From: Bacteroidota bacterium
GTDB taxonomy: Bacteria > Bacteroidota > Ignavibacteria > SZUA-365
NCBI GenBank assembly: GCA_018224415.1
Contig: JAGTUZ010000327.1
Location: 1-5,659, forward strand
Reading direction: 5' to 3'
DNA length: 5,659 bases
Positions 1-5,362 of this stretch are shown here, piece after piece; position 1 is the first letter of the stretch; each line of letters opens with the position of its first letter. Under the pieces are notes generated by a model that was not told the DNA's origin, made no database searches, and worked only from the letters and a program-made list of their open reading frames with translations. The position numbers were made by a program, and so were the translations under genes.

Positions 1-307
1 CCTGCTGGAAGCGCTCGAAGGCCGCGGGGTCGTCAAGGATGTCACTGGAAACGTTCATCTGGCCGACACGCGAACGCAGTTCGGTGATTTCCGTGAGCAG
101 TTCCTTTTCCTGCGACGCGTAGCCCTTGACGGTGGCCACGAGGTTCGGAATCAGGTCGAGGCGCCGCTGGTAGACGTTTTCCACCTGGCTCCATTTCGCG
201 TTCACGTTTTCCTCGAGCGTCACCAGGCTGTTCTGCGCGCTGATGAACCACAGCACGAGAATCACCATAACGCCGAGGGCGATATACAAGGGCAGATTCT
301 TTTTCAT
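1..307 (-). CDS. lemA: LemA family membrane-anchored protein, 3' end cut off by window edge
   Basis: The first 102 residues of a LemA family protein are visible; the rest lies outside the window. Residues 1-3 are Met-Lys-Lys, followed by one hydrophobic segment (about residues 5-23) that should anchor the protein in the inner membrane with a short cytoplasmic N-terminus. After it comes the family hallmark: N-S-L-V-T-L-E-E at about 26-33, K-W-S-Q-V-E-N at 38-44, and R-R-L-D-L-I-P-N-L-V-A-T-V-K-G-Y-A at 48-64, then the start of a helical region. LemA proteins are helical-bundle proteins of unclear biochemical role, often encoded near TPM-domain proteins or the HtpX protease; neither can be checked here. 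The ATG at 307 is chosen because an AGGAG motif ends 5 nt before it and it begins exactly at the membrane segment. A terminator (386-413) separates it from the barrel gene upstream, so it probably opens a new transcription unit. Family assignment is secure; function is not. Confidence 0.93.
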   Translation of the reverse strand, partial: MKKNLPLYIALGVMVILVLWFISAQNSLVTLEENVNAKWSQVENVYQRRLDLIPNLVATVKGYASQEKELLTEITELRSRVGQMNVSSDILDDPAAFERFQQ

Positions 308-312
308 TTCGA

Positions 313-317
313 CTCCT
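313..317 (-). promoter_or_regulatory. Ribosome binding site of lemA
   Basis: On the minus strand the sequence reads AGAGGAG, then TCGAA, then ATG. The AGGAG core sits 5 nt from the start codon, near ideal spacing, and fixes the lemA start at 307. Confidence 0.75.
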
Positions 318-334
318 CTTGAAGACGTGTATTC

Positions 335-363
335 ACAATAATCAGTATCATTTCATATCCCAA
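335..363 (-). promoter_or_regulatory. Candidate sigma70-like promoter for lemA
   Basis: Between the terminator of the upstream gene (386-413) and the lemA start there are fewer than 80 bases, and a promoter is expected there. On the minus strand TTGGGA (363-358) and TATTGT (340-335) are separated by 17 nt. Each hexamer matches four of six bases of the TTGACA/TATAAT consensus. It would give a leader of roughly 20-25 nt. The match is modest, and if the host is a Bacteroidota-type organism its main sigma factor prefers a different consensus, so this remains a weak candidate. Confidence 0.25.
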
Positions 364-385
364 AAAGCTACGAAAACAGCGTTTC

Positions 386-413
386 AAAAAAAAGAACCGC
401 CCGGAGGCGGTTC
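386..413 (-). terminator. Intrinsic terminator after outer-membrane protein gene 1
   Basis: A perfect 8-bp stem pairs GAACCGCC with GGCGGTTC (394-401 with 406-413). Read on the minus strand the loop is TCCG closed by a C-G pair, which fits the very stable UNCG tetraloop class. It is followed directly by eight T residues (minus strand of 386-393). It lies 37 bp past the stop codon of the barrel gene at 451-1029 and before lemA. A smaller GC hairpin (438-442 with 446-450) abuts that stop codon. Confidence 0.93.
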
Positions 414-450
414 ACGATCAAACCCTCGTCACCCTGCCGCGCAATGCGCG

Positions 451-1029
451 TCAGTCCAGCGTGAAGTTCACCGAGAACATCAGGCCGGTGTCGGAATCAT
501 TATCGAAATACGCTTCGTCATTGACCAGGAAGTACTCCAGCGTTCCGTCGATGCTGATTTTCGGGCTGAGGAAGTAACGGAAGCCGGTCATCAGGCTCAT
601 GCTGATCCCGCTCTCCGGAAGCTCTTTCGGCTCGGTGTACGGAGAGAATCCTTCAATGATCTCGGCGGTCTCGTCGAACACTGTATAACCCAGGCGAAGG
701 CCACCATACGGATCGAATCGTTCTTTCGGAAGGAAATGGTAACTCGCCTGGAACATCGACATGATAACGGAGCGATTGATGACTACTCTTGTCTGGCTGC
801 CGATCGGAAACGGACCGCGTTCCGAGCCCCAGTAACGGATCACACCGCCCAGCCCGATATGCTCGTCGAAGCCAAATTCGTAATTGACTCCCCACCCGAC
901 CGGTTCCGTGACAACCGTGGCGTTGATGCCCAGTGTATGAGAACCGACCCGGTACTGCGCAGTGCTCGATGCGCCCAGCAAGAGCATGCCGACTGCAATA
1001 AAAGGCAACAGGGTAAAGTAGCGTTTCAT
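451..1029 (-). CDS. Small outer-membrane beta-barrel protein, paralogue 1
   Basis: A 192-residue exported protein, probably an eight-strand-class outer-membrane beta-barrel. Residues 1-24 form a Sec signal peptide (M-K-R-Y-F, a hydrophobic core, then A-S-S-T-A before Gln25). The mature part alternates hydrophobic and polar residues with many aromatic and glycine positions. Marks include G-G-V-I-R-Y-W-G (61-68), F-Q-A-S-Y-H-F (93-99), F-D-P-Y-G-G-L-R-L-G-Y (105-115, a motif common in small OMP barrels), R-Y-F-L-S-P-K-I (151-158), and a C-terminal strand ending F-S-V-N-F-T-L-D. The closest relative in sight is the gene at 1282-1827, with several of these motifs at matching positions. The start at 1029 is preferred over an in-frame ATG at 1143 because that would put a polar, His-rich 38-residue stretch before the signal peptide; an AAGGA motif lies 7 nt before 1029. 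Its role (porin-like, adhesin, structural) cannot be told from the sequence. Confidence 0.85.
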   Translation of the reverse strand: MKRYFTLLPFIAVGMLLLGASSTAQYRVGSHTLGINATVVTEPVGWGVNYEFGFDEHIGLGGVIRYWGSERGPFPIGSQTRVVINRSVIMSMFQASYHFLPKERFDPYGGLRLGYTVFDETAEIIEGFSPYTEPKELPESGISMSLMTGFRYFLSPKISIDGTLEYFLVNDEAYFDNDSDTGLMFSVNFTLD

Positions 1030-1166
1030 CCCACCGTCCTTGATAAGTGAATGATGATGGTGACTCGGCCGAGGGTGACCGGGATCTCGGTAAAAAGCGA
1101 TGTTCGGCACCTTCAGTGAGAAAGGGACACCGTGGAAAGACATTTCGGTTCCGCTTCTCTCTTGTA

Positions 1167-1188
1167 CCGGAATCTACCAAAATTCCGG
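1167..1188. repeat. Perfect 7-bp inverted repeat upstream of outer-membrane protein gene 1
   Basis: CCGGAAT (1167-1173) and ATTCCGG (1182-1188) are exact reverse complements separated by 8 bp. The element sits between the T-tract of the terminator at 1193-1220 and the start of the barrel gene at 1029, in the roughly 160-bp stretch that must hold that gene's promoter. It could be an operator for a dimeric regulator or a weak RNA hairpin. No clear promoter hexamers were recognised in 1030-1192. Confidence 0.45.
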
Positions 1189-1192
1189 GCAG

Positions 1193-1220
1193 AAAAAAAC
1201 GTCCCCGCCGTGGCGGGGAC
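1193..1220 (-). terminator. Intrinsic terminator after outer-membrane protein gene 2
   Basis: A GC-rich stem pairs GTCCCCGC (1201-1208) with GCGGGGAC (1213-1220), with a four-base loop. On the minus strand it is followed, after one G, by seven T residues (1199-1193). It lies about 60 bp past the stop codon of the barrel gene at 1282-1827. Two small 5-bp hairpins (1224-1228 with 1235-1239, and 1241-1245 with 1251-1255) sit between the stop codon and this terminator. Confidence 0.93.
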
Positions 1221-1281
1221 AGGGAGATTGTAACATCTCTCGAACGACATGTTCGCCGTGGTAAAAGATGCGGGCTTTGGC

Positions 1282-1827
1282 TTAGATCGTGAAATCCACT
1301 CCGACGCTCAGCTGGATCGAGCTGCTGAAGTAGTCCGTGCCGGCGACGCGGAACTCGAGCTGTCCGTTGCCTGCGATCTTCGGACTGAAGAAATAACGCA
1401 GACCGCCGTAGGCGGTGAGGAATATGTCACCGGCGCTGGAGTCCGACCAGTCGTTGCCAGAATAGGGTCCCTTATATTCCACAGACGAGCTGTAGATCGC
1501 ATAACCGAGCCTGCCGCCCGCGTACGGATCGAGCCGGTCGCCGGGCATGAAGTGGTACGCGGCCTGGAACTGGGGGATGATCGTCGACCAGGAGACCGAA
1601 CCGTAAAAGAAATCTTCGGACCGTCCCCAGTATCGGATGATACCACCGATACCAACGTTTTCGCTGACCCCATGCTCGTACTGCACGCCGAAACCGATGG
1701 GTGTGGTGGCGAGCGTAAGAACAGGACCGAGCCAATTGCCACCGTGGCGGAACTGCGCCTGGCTTGTGGAAGTGTTGAGCATGACTGCCAGTACGGCGAT
1801 CATGGTGAAACTGAGAGCTGATTTCAT
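1282..1827 (-). CDS. Small outer-membrane beta-barrel protein, paralogue 2
   Basis: A 181-residue exported protein related to the gene at 451-1029. Residues 1-24 are a Sec signal peptide (M-K-S start, hydrophobic core, cleavage likely after S-Q-A at 22-24). The mature protein shows beta-barrel character: P-I-G-F-G-V-Q-Y-E (43-51), G-G-I-I-R-Y-W-G (61-68, the same position as in its paralogue), F-Q-A-A-Y-H-F (87-93), L-D-P-Y-A-G-G-R-L-G-Y (99-109), R-Y-F-F-S-P-K-I (144-151), and a final strand ending V-G-V-D-F-T-I. The start at 1827 is set by AGGAGG 5 nt upstream and by the signal peptide; the frame stays open further upstream into the repeat array, but that extension is low-complexity and lacks a good start. 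The gene is flanked by its own terminator (1193-1220) and by the 8-bp repeat array upstream. Its specific function is unknown; differences from paralogue 1 concentrate in the presumed surface loops (about 69-85 and 110-135). Confidence 0.85.
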   Translation of the reverse strand: MKSALSFTMIAVLAVMLNTSTSQAQFRHGGNWLGPVLTLATTPIGFGVQYEHGVSENVGIGGIIRYWGRSEDFFYGSVSWSTIIPQFQAAYHFMPGDRLDPYAGGRLGYAIYSSSVEYKGPYSGNDWSDSSAGDIFLTAYGGLRYFFSPKIAGNGQLEFRVAGTDYFSSSIQLSVGVDFTI

Positions 1828-1832
1828 AAAGG

Positions 1833-1838
1833 CCTCCT
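1833..1838 (-). promoter_or_regulatory. Consensus ribosome binding site of outer-membrane protein gene 2
   Basis: AGGAGG on the minus strand, 5 nt before the ATG at 1827. It is the strongest Shine-Dalgarno match in the window, decides the start codon, and suggests high translation, as is usual for abundant outer-membrane proteins. Confidence 0.85.
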
Positions 1839-1857
1839 CTATGATTGTGGTTGAAGG

Positions 1858-1875
1858 TTCGTCGAGCATTCGTCG
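1858..1875. repeat. 7-bp direct repeat in the leader of outer-membrane protein gene 2
   Basis: TTCGTCG occurs at 1858-1864 and again at 1869-1875, an 11-bp period close to one helical turn, 31-48 bp before the start codon. It may be paired half-sites for a regulator, but so short a repeat could be chance. No clear promoter hexamers were recognised in 1839-1904. Confidence 0.3.
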
Positions 1876-1904
1876 GCACCTACCGCGACCTGCATTTTTC
1901 GATT

Positions 1905-2008
1905 CCTGACGTCCTGACGTCCTCACGTCCTGACGTCCTCACATCCTGACGTCCTCACGTCCTGACGTCCTCACGTCCTCACGTCCTCACGTCCTCACGT
2001 CCTCACGC
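1905..2008. repeat. Array of thirteen 8-bp tandem repeats (CCTSACGT)
   Basis: Thirteen uninterrupted 8-bp units on the plus strand, each CCTGACGT or CCTCACGT. There is one internal variant (last bases AT instead of GT, 1937-1944), and the last unit (2001-2008) differs only at its final base. From 1913 to 1968 G- and C-type units alternate, making a 16-bp higher-order period; from 1969 to 2008 all five units are C-type. The array supplies the TGA stop codon of the acyl-CoA dehydrogenase (2003-2005) and extends 98 bp into the gap before the next gene. Because 8 is not a multiple of 3, the C-type units place TGA in every minus-strand reading frame once per 24 nt. Units carry an ACGT core, and G-type units contain the palindrome GACGTC. 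No spacers are present, so it is a microsatellite-like array. Confidence 0.97.
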
Positions 2009-3145
2009 TTTCAGCAGCTCGCGGGCAATGACGATGTTCTGCACTTCCGATGTGCCTTCGTAGATCTCGGTGATCTTCGAGTCGCGTAGGAAGCGCTCGA
2101 CAAGATACTCCCGCACGTAGCCGTAGCCGCCATGAATCTGGACGGCTTCGAGGGCGTTTTCGACAGCGACGCGGGATGCGTACAATTTAGCCATTGCTGA
2201 TTCCTTTACAAACTTCTGATGGGCGTCCTTGAGCCAGGCGGCCCGGTAGACGAGCAGACGTGCGGCATCGAGTTCGGTGGCCATTTTGCTAAGCTTGAAC
2301 TGAATCGCCTGGAATTCGGAGATCACCTGCCCGAAGGCCTTGCGCTCCTTGCTATACTTGAGCGCGGCCTCGAACGAAGCGGCGGCGATGCCGAGCGCCT
2401 GCGCGGCGATGCCGATGCGGCCGCCGTTGAGCGTGTCCATCGCGAAGTTGAACCCCTTGCCGACTTCCCACACCACGTTTTCGTCTGGCACGAAACAGTT
2501 GTTGAACAGCAGTGAACAGGTGTCGGAGCTGCGGATGCCGAGCTTGTCTTCTTTCACGCCATGTTCGAATCCGGGGCTCCCTTTCTCGATCAGAAAGCAA
2601 GTGATGCCGCGGTAGCCCTTCTCACGGTCGGTCTGCGCTATCACGAGGTGATAGTCGGCCGTCGTGCCGTTGGTGATCCAGTTCTTGATGCCGGTGACCT
2701 CCCAGCCGCCATCGACCTTCACGGCTTCGGTTTTCTGCGAGGTGGCGTCGCTGCCGGCCTCGGGCTCGCTGAGCGCGAAGGCGCCGAGCTTGTCACCGCG
2801 GGCCAGCGGCTTGAGATACTTCTCCTTGATGTGGTCGGAGGCATATTTCTGCAGGCCGTAGGTGACGAGGGAATTGTTCACCGAGAGGATGACGCCGACC
2901 GACGCGTCGACCTTGGAGATTTCCTCCATGGCCAGCACGTAGCTCATCGTGTCCATCCCCGCGCCGTCGTACTGCGGATCCACCATCATGCCCATGAAGC
3001 CGAGTTCGCCCAGCTTCTTGACGATCTCGTAGGGGAATTCCTCGTTCTTGTCGCGTTCGACCGCGGTCGGGGCGATTTCCGCCTCGGCGAATTCACGCGC
3101 GGTCTGCTGTATCATTTTCTGGTCTTCGGTAAGCTCGAATTGCAT
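2003..3145 (-). CDS. Short-chain acyl-CoA dehydrogenase (butyryl-CoA dehydrogenase-like)
   Basis: A cytoplasmic FAD enzyme of 380 residues, full length for the family, that oxidises an acyl-CoA to the trans-2-enoyl-CoA and passes electrons to electron-transfer flavoprotein. Both family signatures are intact: A-L-S-E-P-E-A-G-S-D (124-133) in the middle beta-domain, and the C-terminal helical-domain signature from Q336 to D355 containing H-G-G-Y-G-Y. The catalytic base is expected to be Glu363 in I-Y-E-G-T-S, the position used by short- and medium-chain enzymes. The N-terminal helical domain starts F-E-L-T-E-D-Q. The start at 3145 begins at this conserved motif, with an AGG about 7 nt upstream; the open frame extends to 3244 but adds no family sequence. 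It follows the hydroxyacyl-CoA dehydrogenase gene, which argues for a short-chain role in beta-oxidation or butyrate formation. Exact chain length is inferred, not shown. The stop codon lies in the 8-bp repeat array, and no intrinsic terminator is seen after it. Confidence 0.95.
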   Translation of the reverse strand: MQFELTEDQKMIQQTAREFAEAEIAPTAVERDKNEEFPYEIVKKLGELGFMGMMVDPQYDGAGMDTMSYVLAMEEISKVDASVGVILSVNNSLVTYGLQKYASDHIKEKYLKPLARGDKLGAFALSEPEAGSDATSQKTEAVKVDGGWEVTGIKNWITNGTTADYHLVIAQTDREKGYRGITCFLIEKGSPGFEHGVKEDKLGIRSSDTCSLLFNNCFVPDENVVWEVGKGFNFAMDTLNGGRIGIAAQALGIAAASFEAALKYSKERKAFGQVISEFQAIQFKLSKMATELDAARLLVYRAAWLKDAHQKFVKESAMAKLYASRVAVENALEAVQIHGGYGYVREYLVERFLRDSKITEIYEGTSEVQNIVIARELLKA

Positions 3146-3206
3146 GTTGTACCTGTCTTGTTTCGAAGTGAGCGTGGACGTCGGAATACGGGAGGCCGCA
3201 AACGAT

Positions 3207-3232
3207 GACGGCCGCAGATAGCTGCGGCCGTC
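3207..3232. repeat. Strong 11-bp hairpin between hydroxyacyl-CoA and acyl-CoA dehydrogenase genes
   Basis: GACGGCCGCAG (3207-3217) pairs perfectly with CTGCGGCCGTC (3222-3232) around a four-base loop. It begins 18 bp past the stop codon of the hydroxyacyl-CoA dehydrogenase (3251). On the minus strand the sequence after it is TCATCGTTTGCGG-like, with no T-tract, so it does not fit an efficient intrinsic terminator. It is more likely an RNA-stabilising or partially attenuating hairpin inside the operon, about 60 bp before the next start codon. Confidence 0.6.
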
Positions 3233-3250
3233 TCCGGGCGGCACGCCTGG

Positions 3251-4105
3251 TCAGGATGCCGAATAGTCGTAGAAGCCCTTGCCGGACTTGCGGCCGAGAT
3301 GTCCGGCCGCAACCATCTTCTTGAGCAGCGGACAGGGACGGTATTTCGGATCGCCGAGTCCGGTATATAGGACGTTCATGATGTCCAGACACACGTCGAG
3401 GCCGATGAAGTCGGCCAGCGTGAGGGGACCCATCGGATGCGCCATGCCCAGCTTCATCACGGTGTCGATGGACTCGACCGTGGCGACGCCTTCCATCAGC
3501 GCGTAAATGGCTTCATTGATCATCGGCATGAGCACGCGGTTCGATACGAAGCCGGGATAGTCCTGCACTTCGACCGGCACCTTGCCGAGTTTCTCGCCCA
3601 GTTCGTGGATGGTCCGGTACACCTCGTCCGAGGTCTCGTGGCCACGGATGATCTCCACGAGTTTCATCACGGGAACGGGGTTGAAGAAATGCATGCCGAT
3701 CACCTGCGTGGGACGCTTGGTGGCGGCCGCCATCTTCGTAATGGAAATCGACGAGGTGTTGGTGGCGAGAATGCATTCGGGACGCGTCTTCTCGTCAAAA
3801 GTGCGGAAGAGGTTTTTCTTGACCTCCTCGTTTTCCGACGCGGCTTCGACCACAAGATCGGCCGCAGCCAACGCGGCGTCGAGGTCGGTGTGTGCGTTGA
3901 TGCGCGCGAGCGTTTCCTGTTTCTGTTCTTCGGTGATCGCTTCCTTCTTGACCTGACGGTCGAGGTTCTTCGTTATCGTCGCGAGGGCACGGTCGAGATA
4001 GTCCTGCTTGAGGTCGACGAGCTGCACCTGATGGCCGGTAGCGGCGAACACATGGGCGATACCGTTGCCCATGGTGCCGGCGCCGACGACGGTTACGTGT
4101 TGCAT
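3251..4105 (-). CDS. hbd: 3-hydroxybutyryl-CoA dehydrogenase
   Basis: A stand-alone 284-residue 3-hydroxyacyl-CoA dehydrogenase, the usual length for the monofunctional bacterial enzyme that interconverts acetoacetyl-CoA and 3-hydroxybutyryl-CoA in the cytoplasm. The N-terminal Rossmann fold opens at once with V-G-A-G-T-M-G (7-13). Asp31 at the end of the second strand suggests NAD rather than NADP, by analogy with the family. N-T-S-S lies at 116-119. The catalytic dyad is His139 in G-M-H-F-F-N-P and Glu151 in K-L-V-E-I-I. The family signature runs from D182-Y-P-G-F-V-S-N-R onward, and the C-terminal domain ends G-R-K-S-G-K-G-F-Y-D-Y. The start at 4105 is supported by AAGGA about 8 nt upstream and by the fold beginning at residue 3. 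It lies 51 bp after the thiolase, and the pair carries out consecutive reactions. There is no crotonase domain, unlike the fused FadB/FadJ type. Confidence 0.96.
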   Translation of the reverse strand: MQHVTVVGAGTMGNGIAHVFAATGHQVQLVDLKQDYLDRALATITKNLDRQVKKEAITEEQKQETLARINAHTDLDAALAAADLVVEAASENEEVKKNLFRTFDEKTRPECILATNTSSISITKMAAATKRPTQVIGMHFFNPVPVMKLVEIIRGHETSDEVYRTIHELGEKLGKVPVEVQDYPGFVSNRVLMPMINEAIYALMEGVATVESIDTVMKLGMAHPMGPLTLADFIGLDVCLDIMNVLYTGLGDPKYRPCPLLKKMVAAGHLGRKSGKGFYDYSAS

Positions 4106-4156
4106 GATTGCTTCCTTGACAAATAGGTGTATAGGATTTTGGATTCCGCTTTCTGT

Positions 4157-5332
4157 TCAGCGCTCGACGACCAGGGCGCTGGCCTCGCCGCCGCCGATGC
4201 AGAGCGATGCCAACCCGCGCTTCTTTTCGAAGCGGCGCATGGCGTACAGCAGCGTCACCAGCACGCGCGTGCCCGAGGCGCCAATCGGATGGCCCATCGC
4301 CACGGCTCCGCCGTGCACGTTGACCTTCGCCGGGTCGAGCTTGAGCAGGTCGTTGTTGACCAGCGATACGACGGAGAACGCCTCGTTGATCTCGAACAGG
4401 TCGATGTCGTCGGTGCCGAGGCCGGCCTTGCCAAGGGCCTTGCTGATCGCGTCGGCGGGCGCGGTGGTGAACCATTCCGGCGCCTTCGCGGCCGATGCCT
4501 GCGCGACGATGCGCGCGAGCGGCTCGAGACCGAGTTCCTTGGCCTTCGCTTCGGACATGAGCACCACGGCCGCGGCGCCGTCGTTGAGCGCGGAGGCGTT
4601 TGCCGCGGTCACCGTCCCGTCTTTCTTGAAGGCAGGTTTCAGATCGGGCACCTTGTCGAACTTCACTTTCCGGATGTCCTCATCCTCTGTCACGACAACG
4701 GGGTCACCCTTGCGCTGGGGAATCTCCACCGGCACGATCTCGTCGTTGAAGGTACCGTCCTCGAGCGCCTTCAGCGCACGGGTGTAACTCTCGATGGCGT
4801 AGGCGTCCTGCCGGTCGCGGGGGATGCTGCACTCGGTGGCGCAAAGTTCCGCGGCAAGGCCCATGTGATAGTCATTGTAGACGTCCCACAGACCGTCCTT
4901 GATCATCCCGTCGATCAGCTGCGCGTGCCCGAAATTGTAACCGGTGCGCGCGCGGTCAAGGTAGTATGGCGTATTGGACATGCTCTCCTGTCCACCCGCC
5001 ACCACGATCTCGGCGTCGCCGGTCATGATGGCCTGGGCACCGAGCATGACGGACTTGAGGCCGGAGCCGCAAACCTTGTTGATGGTCATGCAGGGAACGG
5101 ACTGCGGGATGCCGGCGAACAGCGCCGCCTGGCGGGCGGGTGCCTGGCCGACGCCGGCCGTGAGCACATTGCCCATGATGACTTCGGAAACGTCTTCAGG
5201 CTTGATGTTCGCGCGTTTGAGCGCTTCCTTGATGGCGATGGCACCGAGCTGCGGTGCGGTCAGGGATTTCAGCGAGCCGTTGAACGCCCCGATGGGGGTG
5301 CGGGCGGCGCCGACGATGACAACTGCATTCAT
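4157..5332 (-). CDS. atoB: Acetyl-CoA acetyltransferase (thiolase)
   Basis: A 391-residue thiolase, the standard length of the biosynthetic/acetoacetyl-CoA type (AtoB, ThlA, PhaA). It condenses two acetyl-CoA to acetoacetyl-CoA or runs the reverse cleavage. All catalytic elements are present: the nucleophile Cys88 in N-K-V-C-G-S-G, N-E-A-F at 316-319, His348 in G-H-P-I-G-A-S-G, and Cys378 in C-I-G-G-G. H-M-G at 156-158 matches the short-chain subclass. The last loop reads G-G-G-E-A-S-A where G-G-G-Q/M-G-x-A is more common, a minor variation. The start at 5332 fits the conserved N-terminus V-V-I-V-G-A-A-R-T-P-I-G; the ribosome site is weak (GGGAA about 7 nt upstream). It starts 30 bp after the rho stop codon with no terminator between, so it is probably co-transcribed with rho, and it is followed by hbd. 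A long plus-strand open frame covers the same DNA but is a shadow. The symbol is a best fit; a longer-chain thiolase cannot be excluded. Confidence 0.95.
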   Translation of the reverse strand: MNAVVIVGAARTPIGAFNGSLKSLTAPQLGAIAIKEALKRANIKPEDVSEVIMGNVLTAGVGQAPARQAALFAGIPQSVPCMTINKVCGSGLKSVMLGAQAIMTGDAEIVVAGGQESMSNTPYYLDRARTGYNFGHAQLIDGMIKDGLWDVYNDYHMGLAAELCATECSIPRDRQDAYAIESYTRALKALEDGTFNDEIVPVEIPQRKGDPVVVTEDEDIRKVKFDKVPDLKPAFKKDGTVTAANASALNDGAAAVVLMSEAKAKELGLEPLARIVAQASAAKAPEWFTTAPADAISKALGKAGLGTDDIDLFEINEAFSVVSLVNNDLLKLDPAKVNVHGGAVAMGHPIGASGTRVLVTLLYAMRRFEKKRGLASLCIGGGEASALVVER

Positions 5333-5362
5333 GAGATGTTCCCGTGATGTTGTTGATGAAAC

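Noticed and set aside
319..1050. Plus-strand open frame of 243 codons over the barrel gene and the terminator
   Set aside because: It crosses a clear minus-strand terminator and lies antisense to a signal-peptide-bearing protein; its start region is low-complexity A-rich DNA from the terminator T-tract.
1030..1143. N-terminal extension of outer-membrane protein 1 starting at 1143, including four consecutive His codons
   Set aside because: The extension is polar and would bury the signal peptide internally; the ATG at 1029 has a better ribosome site and places the signal peptide at the N-terminus.
1828..1926. N-terminal extension of outer-membrane protein 2 into the repeat array
   Set aside because: It would need a GTG start inside the tandem repeat and put 33 charged residues before the signal peptide; AGGAGG lies directly before the ATG at 1827.
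1905..2008. CRISPR array
   Set aside because: Units are 8 bp, contiguous and without spacers; no cas genes are present.
3146..3244. Longer start for the acyl-CoA dehydrogenase
   Set aside because: The added residues show no family similarity and pass through the intergenic hairpin; the family N-terminus begins at 3145.
4127..5347. Long plus-strand open frame of 406 codons opposite the thiolase
   Set aside because: It is antisense to a thiolase with all catalytic motifs intact; its translation is rich in Arg, Asp, Gly and Val with no recognisable domain. Long antisense frames are common in GC-rich genes.
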